Below are positions 43,884 through 52,228 of a stretch of DNA of 64,000 nt, piece after piece. The first letter of the stretch is position 1. Each line of letters starts with the position of its first letter. Location of the stretch: contig NZ_JAKZGP010000018.1 in the NCBI RefSeq assembly GCF_022549775.1, positions 1 through 64,000 on the forward strand. The letters are read 5' to 3'. The position numbers and the translations under genes are program-made. The notes under the pieces are model-generated. The model did no database searches and was not told where the DNA came from. It worked only from the letters and a program-made list of their open reading frames with translations. Source of the DNA: Belliella filtrata (lineage in GTDB: Bacteria; Bacteroidota; Bacteroidia; Cytophagales; Cyclobacteriaceae).

Positions 43884-45344
43884 TCAAACTTCCCGATAGG
43901 CAGATTTCGGGCTATCACAGACAGGGCAGGAATAATCCTGTCCCAGTTTTGAAAAAGAAGTCCCTTCTTGTATCCCAGATGCAGGATCACCAATCGCTTC
44001 ATCATAGACAGTAAGACAAGAAGCGCACTGAAATCTCTTAAAACGATTGGTGGACACCACTTGAACTTCCTTTTTTCTCTCTAACATCAGTTTATCCTCA
44101 TCCCATTGATCATAGTACTTTTGACTCAATTCGATTAGCACAGTGGGCACTACGGCAAGTGGAATATTTTTCACAAAATAGAAGTACTCCGATTGATTGG
44201 GATTGAAGCCCTTCGCATACATCACATTAAATGTAACAGGATCTTTATCGCTTGACCCTATACATTTTTCAATTACTATCGCTGTAAAAAGTACCATGCG
44301 ACTTACTTTGATTGAAAAAGACAAACCATAAGTGCTAATATCTTGCTTATCAAGTGCTCTTACAAGGAAATCTTTGATATCTAATGCTTCTTTATTTAGG
44401 ACTGGTATATGCCAATTTAGCTCAAGTGCTGAATGTCTGATATTGATACCAAATTTCCCTAGGAGCTTTTCCCAACTCAGCCTCTCTTTCTCTGAGATCC
44501 CCCTAACAATCAAAGACTTCCATGGGGTCAAACTCAGGGTACCAATATTGGTCTCCATACATAACTTACATAAGGCTTTTAAAAAACTTATGCTAAACTT
44601 ATTGTTGCGCCAATAAAGCCCCAACCAATATTTCCCTCCAGCGATCCTATTCATCCCTTCATAATAAGGAGTTATCGTTTCTGTAAATTGGAGCTCTTCT
44701 TCCCATGGATGGCAATTGAGTTTCAAGCCTTCCATTGCTTTTTGGTATATGGATTCATAGCCTAGGTTGGATGCTAACGGATCCAAATCTTCAATCCTCT
44801 TGGCTATTTGAGCTAATTCAAATCCAAAAAACAGCATGGGTGCACACCAAGGCTTTTGGTTGATTTCAGAGAACCTCAAAAACATGTACCAATAATTCTC
44901 TTGTCTAGAAGCCACAAAATTCACATTTCCAGTAAATAAGGGCACTAAGTTTTGAACTGGGTCTGTAATATTAATCTTTAACTTTGGCTGGTAATCAAAG
45001 GTATCCAAAATATAATGATAAATATGGGATGCCAACCACTGTGTAGTCGGCATAACGTCTAAAGAAGTATAAGAGGTCACTATATTTTGATAAGCCTCTT
45101 TGTCTGTGTCATATCCAATATTGATAGACTGAAAGGTCTTATCTAATACCTCTACATGTTTTTTGACCACAGGGAAAAGAATATCTTGTCTTGAACCAAG
45201 ATGCACATAGGCACTACCCTGCTCATGAGCTACTTGAATGATTTTATTGAAATCTCCTGGAGATATAATCCCCCCCTTGACAAATACCCTAACCAAGTCT
45301 GACTTTTCGATAGGCCTTAAATCATCCTTATTTTCTACCATCAC
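43884..45344 (-). CDS. Sulfite/nitrite-reductase-like protein with C-terminal rubredoxin
   Basis: 486 residues. The N-terminal part resembles the ferredoxin-like half domain of nitrite/sulfite reductases (VRVFVKGGIISPGDFNKIIQVAHEQGSAYVHLGSRQDILFPV). No siroheme/4Fe4S cysteine set (C-x5-C ... C-x3-C) is present, so it should not be catalytic. Residues about 434-486 are a rubredoxin domain with both Cys pairs (Cys440/443 and Cys473/476). I infer an electron-transfer or assembly role between the nitrate reductase and nitrite reductase. Its start overlaps the nitrate reductase stop by 4 bases. Confidence 0.8.
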   Translation of the reverse strand: MMVENKDDLRPIEKSDLVRVFVKGGIISPGDFNKIIQVAHEQGSAYVHLGSRQDILFPVVKKHVEVLDKTFQSINIGYDTDKEAYQNIVTSYTSLDVMPTTQWLASHIYHYILDTFDYQPKLKINITDPVQNLVPLFTGNVNFVASRQENYWYMFLRFSEINQKPWCAPMLFFGFELAQIAKRIEDLDPLASNLGYESIYQKAMEGLKLNCHPWEEELQFTETITPYYEGMNRIAGGKYWLGLYWRNNKFSISFLKALCKLCMETNIGTLSLTPWKSLIVRGISEKERLSWEKLLGKFGINIRHSALELNWHIPVLNKEALDIKDFLVRALDKQDISTYGLSFSIKVSRMVLFTAIVIEKCIGSSDKDPVTFNVMYAKGFNPNQSEYFYFVKNIPLAVVPTVLIELSQKYYDQWDEDKLMLERKKEVQVVSTNRFKRFQCASCLTVYDEAIGDPASGIQEGTSFSKLGQDYSCPVCDSPKSAYREV

Positions 45345-48300
45345 ACTGTTTGTAATTGACTATTTTCTAAAAGTAAATTTTTAATTTCTGGCTTGCAACT
45401 TCCACAACCTAAACCCGCTCCTGTTACCTGACAAATCTCTTGAAGACTTTGTACTCCTTGTTGAATCGCGGCTTCAAGGTTACCCTGACCTACATTGCCA
45501 CAGGTACAAACAAGCTTACCGATGGGAGCTGCGTGACTAGATTTACCCCTTAGCAATTCTTTCCTTTTGTCCGAAAGCTCTATCCGATCTTCGATTAGGC
45601 TCTTGAATTCGGAAAACTCTGACTTATCACCTAACAATATAGCTCCTACCAACCTATCTTGATAGACAATGCATTTTTTATAATACCTTTGAGAGGTATC
45701 CATAAGTAATATTTCCTCATACCCCTCTTGGTTGGCTGGCACTTCAGGAATACCAATTGAACAAAGGTCTAAGTCAGCAAACTTCAATATATTCATGGGA
45801 ACCGTTCCTTCATAGGCACTCAGTTCATCTCCATTGATGTATCTTGCCGCTACTTCTGCATGCTGCTCAGCCGCAGCCGTGATACCATTGAGCCGTTGAT
45901 TGTATTCTGCTATTTCACCCAAAGCATAAATATAAGGATCTGAAGTCTTCATGTGCTGATTGACTTTGACACCAGCCCCACTCGCTAAACCTATCTCTTT
46001 GGCTAACTCCATATTGGGTCGTGTACCTATGGCATAGACTACAGCAGAGCAGTCCAAAACAGCACCACTTTTGAGGTGTACTTTAAGCCCCTGTGGATTT
46101 GCTTGTTCTAGTTTATACACTTGATTATTCAAGTATAAACTTACCCCCATCTCTTCAATTTTATCTTTCAACAGGGCACTAGCGACTGGATCCAGCTGCC
46201 GTTCCATCAACCTTGAGGCAAGCTGAATCACAGTCACTTGTATATCAATTTCGCGAAGTGATGCTGCTAGCTCTAAACCTAACAATCCCCCTCCAATGAT
46301 CACTACATGTCCTTTTCCATTGAGGTAATTCACCAAATCATCGGCGTGGTTTTTACTCCTCATGGTAAAAATGCCCGGCAAATAAACAGGAACATCTGCT
46401 GGTACAAATGCCCTACTTCCTGTGGCCAATATCAATACATCATAAGGGTGTTGGTTTCCTGACTCATCTAGGACAAATTTATTTTCAGCATCAATTTGCT
46501 CAATTCCATTTTTCACAAATAACTTAACATTGAGTTGCTCTAGCTCCCCCACTTTGAGCTTTTGAAGCTCTGCCCAAGTTTTGTGTTTAGATACATAATC
46601 TGGCAATAGGACTCGGTTATAGAAAGGGTGTTCTTCTTTGGAAAATACTGTAATTTCATCAACATCATTCAATTCTCTATAAGTCTGAATGAACCTGTAG
46701 GAAGCAGCGCCTGCTCCTACCACTACAATTCTTTGTTTTGGCTTTACAAATTTACTCACTTGGACAGCCGTATATTTAAAATCCGGCTGCTTGGAAATTG
46801 GATCTATGGCATTTCCAGTGAGGTTATTGGTTCTGGCAAAGTCACTTCCAAAAATTCTTCCCCAGTGCATGGGCAAAAAAACCACCCCTGGCCGAATATC
46901 AACTGTGATTTTTACAAGTAATTTTACTTTTCCTCTGCCTCCAATCACCATGACCGTGTCGTTTTCAACCAGCTTTCTTGCTTGAGCATCCAAGGGGTGA
47001 ATTTCGAGATATGGTTTTGAAATGTGCTGCTTCAATTTATTGACTTTCCCTGTTCTGGTCATCGTATGCCATTGGTCTCTGATTCTTCCTGTAGTAAGTA
47101 CAAGAGGAAATTCCTCGCTTAAGGGCTCATTTGTTGCTATATTTTCTTCAACACTGATTTGTGCACGCTGATTTGCCGTGAAGAATTTCTTATCTAAAAA
47201 CAGGCGTGTTGTCCCTTTACTAGCTGTTGAAGTGAATGGCCATTGGACTGTACCTCTTTCCTTTAGCATAGCATAACTCAATCCTGACACATCTATGTTG
47301 GTACCTTTGGTAAGCTTACAGTGCTCCTGAAAGACCTCTGACATTTCACCATAGTCAAATCCCTTAAACCCCATCATTTTGGCAAATCGAATGATTATCT
47401 CCGCGTCTGGCAAGGCTTCACCTGGTGCTTCTTTGACCTTTCTGAGGTAAGAAACTCTCCTTTCCGAATTAGTCATGGTTCCCTCCTTTTCTGACCAACC
47501 TGCTGCCGGTAAGACCAAATCCGCATAAGGTATAGCTTCTGCCTTATTAGAAATGTCTTGAACTACTACAAACTTTGCATGCTTCAAAGCTTTTTCAACC
47601 TTGTTGGTATCTGGAAGACTTACCAAAGGATTGGTGCAAATAATCCAAATGGCCTTCATCTCCCCTGATTCCAGTGCATCAACCATTTGTGTGGCTGTAA
47701 GACCAGGCGAAGCAGCGATATCCTCTACGCCCCAAAAATCAGCAACTTCCTTTCTGTGTTTTGGGTCTGCTAGCTTACGATGTGAAGACAACATGGTGGC
47801 CATCCCTCCAACTTCTCTTCCTCCCATGGCATTCGGCTGTCCGGTAAGGGAAAATGGCCCCGAACCAGGTTTTCCTATTTGACCTGTGATCAGGTTGAGG
47901 TCAATCAATGCCAGATTTTTAGCGACCCCGTCAGCACTTTGATTGAGCCCCATGGCCCACATGGTCAAAAAACCTTTAGCTTCTCCAATATACTTAGCTG
48001 CCAATTGGATAGCTGGGATTGGTATCCCACAAACCTGCGAAGCTACTTCCAGGGAAGTTTGCATCACTTTTTCCAAGTACTTCTCAAATCCATCTGTATG
48101 ATTTTCAATAAATTCCCTATCTACAGCTTGGTTTTCAATCAAGCAACGACCAATGGCGTAATATAGGATTACATCTGTACCAGGAATAAGTTGCAAATGC
48201 AAATCGGCCAATTGACAAGTTTGAGTTCTCCTAGGGTCTACGACAATGATCTTTACATTAGGATTGGTTTCTTTATGTTTTTCTACCCTTCTCCACAGAA

Positions 48301-48844
48301 TAGGATGGCACCAGGCAGGATTAGCTCCAGCAACCATGATACAATCGCTTAACTCAATATCTTCATAAGTTGTAGGGACTATATCTTCACCCAATGTCAA
48401 TTGATAGCCCATCACCGCTGAGCTCATACAAAGCCTAGAGTTTGTATCAATATTGTTTGTCCTTAAAAATCCCTTAGTCAGCTTATTTATCAAGTAATAT
48501 TCTTCTGTGAGACATTGCCCAGAAACATAAAACCCTACTGAATTTGGCCCATACTTCTTTATCAGAGATGTAAACACAGCTGCAGCCCTGCGCATGGCAC
48601 TTTCCCAATCCACCACCTTCAATCCATACCCCTTCCCTTCTCTCATCAAAGGAGTCAGTAACCTATCCGACTGATCTTCTACCACATAATGAAGGTTCAT
48701 TCCTTTGGAGCAAAGCATACCCTGATTTACCGGATGGGTTTCATCTCCAGTAACCTTGATAGCACCTTTTTGATCACGACTGATTACCACTCCACAACCT
48801 ACTCCACAATAAGAACAAGTACTTTTAAAACTTTCTGATTTCAT
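45341..48844 (-). CDS. nasA: Assimilatory nitrate reductase, fused catalytic and flavoprotein parts
   Basis: 1167 residues. The N-terminal part (about 1-680) is a molybdopterin oxidoreductase with a [4Fe-4S] motif near the start (CSYCGVGCGVV) and the molybdopterin-dinucleotide-binding region in the C-terminal half. From about residue 690 a Rossmann FAD/NAD oxidoreductase follows (RIVVVGAGAASYRFIQTY, then GGGLLGLELAASL), and the protein ends with a BFD-like [2Fe-2S] domain (CTCGN ... GCGSC). This is a NasA-NasB type fusion: one polypeptide would take electrons from NAD(P)H and reduce nitrate to nitrite. Gene order narK - this - rubredoxin protein forms one operon. Confidence 0.92.
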   Translation of the reverse strand: MKSESFKSTCSYCGVGCGVVISRDQKGAIKVTGDETHPVNQGMLCSKGMNLHYVVEDQSDRLLTPLMREGKGYGLKVVDWESAMRRAAAVFTSLIKKYGPNSVGFYVSGQCLTEEYYLINKLTKGFLRTNNIDTNSRLCMSSAVMGYQLTLGEDIVPTTYEDIELSDCIMVAGANPAWCHPILWRRVEKHKETNPNVKIIVVDPRRTQTCQLADLHLQLIPGTDVILYYAIGRCLIENQAVDREFIENHTDGFEKYLEKVMQTSLEVASQVCGIPIPAIQLAAKYIGEAKGFLTMWAMGLNQSADGVAKNLALIDLNLITGQIGKPGSGPFSLTGQPNAMGGREVGGMATMLSSHRKLADPKHRKEVADFWGVEDIAASPGLTATQMVDALESGEMKAIWIICTNPLVSLPDTNKVEKALKHAKFVVVQDISNKAEAIPYADLVLPAAGWSEKEGTMTNSERRVSYLRKVKEAPGEALPDAEIIIRFAKMMGFKGFDYGEMSEVFQEHCKLTKGTNIDVSGLSYAMLKERGTVQWPFTSTASKGTTRLFLDKKFFTANQRAQISVEENIATNEPLSEEFPLVLTTGRIRDQWHTMTRTGKVNKLKQHISKPYLEIHPLDAQARKLVENDTVMVIGGRGKVKLLVKITVDIRPGVVFLPMHWGRIFGSDFARTNNLTGNAIDPISKQPDFKYTAVQVSKFVKPKQRIVVVGAGAASYRFIQTYRELNDVDEITVFSKEEHPFYNRVLLPDYVSKHKTWAELQKLKVGELEQLNVKLFVKNGIEQIDAENKFVLDESGNQHPYDVLILATGSRAFVPADVPVYLPGIFTMRSKNHADDLVNYLNGKGHVVIIGGGLLGLELAASLREIDIQVTVIQLASRLMERQLDPVASALLKDKIEEMGVSLYLNNQVYKLEQANPQGLKVHLKSGAVLDCSAVVYAIGTRPNMELAKEIGLASGAGVKVNQHMKTSDPYIYALGEIAEYNQRLNGITAAAEQHAEVAARYINGDELSAYEGTVPMNILKFADLDLCSIGIPEVPANQEGYEEILLMDTSQRYYKKCIVYQDRLVGAILLGDKSEFSEFKSLIEDRIELSDKRKELLRGKSSHAAPIGKLVCTCGNVGQGNLEAAIQQGVQSLQEICQVTGAGLGCGSCKPEIKNLLLENSQLQTV

Positions 48845-48869
48845 AAAACTGATCCGTTACAAAAGCCCA

Positions 48870-50213
48870 TTAAGCCGGCTCTAAAATCCCCTTGCTTGCT
48901 TCAATGTTCTCAATTTCTTCAGCAGCTACTTTTTCTTCTGAACTTGAAAATTTAATAACCAAAGTAGTGCTTGAAATCCCTATCACAATCAAGCCTAGTA
49001 TCCAAAGAATATCAGGATAAGACAGGTTTTCAGACCTGAATAAAAACCCTGCCATTACGGCTCCAGCATTCCCCCCAGCACCCACTATCCCTGAAACGGT
49101 TCCGATGGCTTTCTTATTGATAAAAGGCACGACCGAATAGGTAGCTCCTTCAGCCATTTGAACAAACATGCTAAAAATAACCATGGTACCAATTGCCAGA
49201 AAGAGCACAGTCATTTGAGAAAAAATCAATAACGAAACCCCTTCAAGTAGCAAAACAGTTCCTAAGATCCATACCCTTCCCTTCAAACCCCATTTCATGC
49301 CAGCTTTATCTCCCAAGTACCCTCCTGTTGACCTTGCGAACAAATTCATCAATCCAAACAAACCTGCAATCAGTCCCGCTGTTTTCAAGTCCAAATTAAA
49401 GTAGTCATGGTAATAAATAGCTGCAATGTTATTTAAGGTCAACTCAATCCCAAAACAAGCCCCATAAATTAAAAACAATGCCCATACCCGCTTATCTTTA
49501 AGTGCAGTAACAAAAGCACCTTTGCTAGGTTTATCACCTTCTCTTCCTTTTATTTGATTATTTTTCAGGTCTTTGAAATTCCCTTCCGGCAAATCAGTGG
49601 TGTATTTGTAATACAATACTCCACACACCACCATCAGGATCCCAGGAATGATCATTGCCAGCCGCCAGGCTTGTCCATCAAGATAACCTAGGCTAACAAA
49701 AAGCCCAAATAATAATGGCATCACAATTTGAGTAACACCCCCACCTAAATTCCCCCACCCTGCTGAAGTAGCATTGGCTGTCCCCACAATATTGGAAGCA
49801 AACATCACTGAAGTATGGTATTGCGTCACTACAAATGCCGCTCCGATAGCACCGATAGCTAATCTAAAGATTAAAAAACTCTCATAGCTATTACTAAGTC
49901 CAATAAACATCACCGGGATAGCTCCCAATATTAACAAATAAGTATAGGTAATTCTTGGACCAATACGGTCAAGCAACCATCCAATAAACAACCTCGCGAC
50001 TATGGTAACAGCTACAGATGAAATTATAATGTTTCCAATCTGGGTTTTGGTAAGCTCCAATTCTTCCCTGACCACCGCCATCAATGGCGCTATTCCAAAC
50101 CAACCAAAAAAGCAAAGAAAAAAGGCTATCCAAGATAAATGAAATGCCTTCATCTGAGGAGTCTTAAAATTAAGTAAATCAATACGTGTAGCCTTGTTTG
50201 ATAGATTTTTCAT
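48870..50213 (-). CDS. narK: Nitrate/nitrite MFS transporter (NarK-type)
   Basis: The start is set at Met 50213 (MKNLSNKATRIDLLNFKTPQMKAFHLSW), which is the typical cytoplasmic start for the family; the reading frame upstream to 50303 has no signal and overlaps the operator. About 447 residues with 12 helices. The NNP-family signature GWGNLGGGVTQIVMPLLFG and a second copy GIVGAGGNAGAVMAGFLF, typical nitrate-porter repeats, are visible. First gene of the narK-nasA-rubredoxin operon. The 26-base gap to nasA supports co-transcription. Confidence 0.92.
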   Translation of the reverse strand: MKNLSNKATRIDLLNFKTPQMKAFHLSWIAFFLCFFGWFGIAPLMAVVREELELTKTQIGNIIISSVAVTIVARLFIGWLLDRIGPRITYTYLLILGAIPVMFIGLSNSYESFLIFRLAIGAIGAAFVVTQYHTSVMFASNIVGTANATSAGWGNLGGGVTQIVMPLLFGLFVSLGYLDGQAWRLAMIIPGILMVVCGVLYYKYTTDLPEGNFKDLKNNQIKGREGDKPSKGAFVTALKDKRVWALFLIYGACFGIELTLNNIAAIYYHDYFNLDLKTAGLIAGLFGLMNLFARSTGGYLGDKAGMKWGLKGRVWILGTVLLLEGVSLLIFSQMTVLFLAIGTMVIFSMFVQMAEGATYSVVPFINKKAIGTVSGIVGAGGNAGAVMAGFLFRSENLSYPDILWILGLIVIGISSTTLVIKFSSSEEKVAAEEIENIEASKGILEPA

Positions 50214-50306
50214 GGCAATAAAGTTTAAGTTGTTTGAAAATTTTTTATCTAAATGGTCAGCTTGGGTCTCTTTACTGATTGGCAAGATATAAATTTTTAA
50301 CAAAAT

Positions 50307-50322
50307 TAAGTATTTTTACTGA
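50307..50322. promoter_or_regulatory. Nitrate-island operator, site 1 near narK
   Basis: TAAGTATTTTTACTGA: TAAGTA-N4-TACTga, one arm imperfect. 94 bases upstream of the narK start. Confidence 0.65.
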
Positions 50323-50341
50323 AAAAAATATATACATTTAT

Positions 50342-50357
50342 TAAGTATTTAAACTTA
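50342..50357. promoter_or_regulatory. Nitrate-island operator, site 2 near narK
   Basis: TAAGTATTTAAACTTA, inside a perfect 18-bp palindrome TTAAGTATTTAAACTTAA (50341-50358). Same 6-4-6 spacing, 35 bases after site 1. Confidence 0.65.
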
Positions 50358-50624
50358 ATTATCAAAAACCATAAAATTTACGGTTAAATAAAATCAAGCA
50401 AACTATCAGCTCAAACTTAATAACAGTGTCAAAAGTGATCTTATAAAAAGAAAGCCACACATTAATAGACCTTATTATATAGTTATACTACTTAATTTAT
50501 CACTTAAGAAATATCAGTAGTTACCTCAGAAGAAAGTTTGGTTTAATGAAAAAATTGATAACTCAACAACAATACCCAAAAACCATTAAGAGAATTCAAT
50601 CAAAAACCATAAACCTTTAACATC

Positions 50625-51950
50625 ATGAAACAATTTATAACATTTATATTAACCATGCTGCTAACAATCAGCTTCTTTGATCTTCAAGCACAATTCAATA
50701 TTGATGGTCAATTTATTCAGCGCTCTGAATACCGAAATGGATTTGGGGGTTTGATCAGCAAAGATCAAACACCCACAGTTTTCACCGCACATAGGGCAAG
50801 ACTACAGGCTACATATCAAACTGAGAACTTGAAATTTTACATGAGTATACAAGATATCAGAACTTGGGGCAGTACGCCACAAATCAAGGCAACAGACAAT
50901 TTCCTTTCCGTGCATGAAGCCTGGGGAGAAATCAACTTGACTGAAAACTGGGCAATTAAATTAGGCAGGCAAGAATTGAATTATGATAATTTCAGGTTCT
51001 TAGGAAATCTAGATTGGGCACTACAAGCTAGGTCACATGACTTTGCACTAGTTAAATATGAAAAGAATTTGATGAAACTTCATCTTGGTGGTGCATACAA
51101 TCAAGCTGAGCAGACACTCTTTGAGCAACCATACCTTATTCCTCATCAATATAAAACAGCCCAAATGGCAAGGTATGAAAACAAGTGGGGCAAGTTCATG
51201 TTTTCGGCACTTGTCTGGAATGATGGTAGGTATTGGCACGAAGTCGATAATCTAGGAAATATGCTAGAAGAGGGAATCAGGTATAAGACTACCATAGGAA
51301 TTCCTACTTTGAAATATCCAGTTGGAAACACAGCGTTTTCTGGATTCTATTACCATCAAGTAGGGCAAGATATAACAGGGACAAGCGTCAACGCTTATAA
51401 TTTCAATTTAAACATCAAACATTCCTTTGCAAATAAAAATGTAGTAGGCAGGCAGTGGACAATTTCGGCAAGTGCAGAACACCTAAGCGGTACCAGCAAC
51501 TTGACTTCATCCATAAACAATTCATATCAACCACTCTATGGAACAAACCACATTTTTAATGGATATATGGATCTCTTTTATGTCGGTGGAAGACACGAAA
51601 ACACTGTAGGCTTAGAAGATTATGCTATAAAGACGCGCTTCACTTTAAACCCAAAGTTCTTCATTCAAGGTGACTATCATTTCTTTCGTGCACATAGCCA
51701 AGTTTTTTATTTGAGAGAAACAAGTCCTCCACTTTTGAATCGTTATTTGGGTAGCGAAATTGATTTCACTTTTGGCTGGCTTATCAACGATGCCTTATCG
51801 ATTCAATCTGGGTATAGCCAGTTTTTTCACTCAGATACCTTCGCCTATATGAATGGAGAAAACATGCTTAAGTCCTCCCAAAACTGGGCTTACATCATGT
51901 TGATCGTTAGGCCTACGATGAAAAATAAATTTATCGGTATACTGCTGTAG
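50625..51950 (+). CDS. Outer-membrane porin, alginate-export type, probable nitrate porin
   Basis: 441 residues with a signal peptide (about 1-22). The pattern RSEYRNGFGGLI, then AIKLGRQELNYDNFRFLGNLDWALQARSHDFALVKYE and many aromatic-ended beta-strands, matches the alginate_export barrel family, which in Bacteroidota is often found beside nitrate and other anion transport genes. Divergent from narK and in the same island, with the operator repeats between them; I infer nitrate passage across the outer membrane. Downstream it is separated by 278 bases from the iron region. Confidence 0.82.
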   Translation: MKQFITFILTMLLTISFFDLQAQFNIDGQFIQRSEYRNGFGGLISKDQTPTVFTAHRARLQATYQTENLKFYMSIQDIRTWGSTPQIKATDNFLSVHEAWGEINLTENWAIKLGRQELNYDNFRFLGNLDWALQARSHDFALVKYEKNLMKLHLGGAYNQAEQTLFEQPYLIPHQYKTAQMARYENKWGKFMFSALVWNDGRYWHEVDNLGNMLEEGIRYKTTIGIPTLKYPVGNTAFSGFYYHQVGQDITGTSVNAYNFNLNIKHSFANKNVVGRQWTISASAEHLSGTSNLTSSINNSYQPLYGTNHIFNGYMDLFYVGGRHENTVGLEDYAIKTRFTLNPKFFIQGDYHFFRAHSQVFYLRETSPPLLNRYLGSEIDFTFGWLINDALSIQSGYSQFFHSDTFAYMNGENMLKSSQNWAYIMLIVRPTMKNKFIGILL

Positions 51951-52144
51951 GCATTACTCCCCATAAAGTTAATCCATAGATCCAACTATCCCCAGGTCTT
52001 GGCTAAAAACTATGCCTTAAAAGCTAAAAATACACACATGCATCAGTCTAACCAATCATTAATATAGTCAATAGGATCTCTAAAATCATAGATGAAACCA
52101 TGATTTAAAAGAGAAATGGCTTTAGAATTTCCATAGAAAAATAT

Positions 52145-52165
52145 TATTTAAAATAATTCTAAATA
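52145..52165. promoter_or_regulatory. Fur-box-like 21-bp palindrome in front of the first siderophore receptor
   Basis: Outer arms TATTTA and TAAATA around AAATAATTC; only one pair mismatches in 21 bases. A TACATTTG -7-like element follows exactly 27 bases later (52192). The near-identical site at 59947 has the same distance to its -7-like element. Confidence 0.7.
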
Positions 52166-52228
52166 GTAAACAATCAATTACGTAAGATCTATACATTTGC
52201 ATTAATTTAGATTTAATCCAAATAAATA

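Larger units (their letters stand above)
50214..50624. other. Divergent regulatory region between narK and the porin
   Basis: About 410 bases without a credible gene. It holds two copies of the nitrate-island repeat (50307 and 50342) and must contain the promoters of narK (minus) and the porin (plus). An ATG at 50303 on the minus strand is not used, as argued for narK. Confidence 0.6.

Noticed and set aside
35173-50358. Identity of the nitrate repeats with the E. coli NarL 7-2-7 site
   Set aside because: The half-site TAC/GTA orientation is reversed and the spacer is 4, so the resemblance is not enough to call it the same site.
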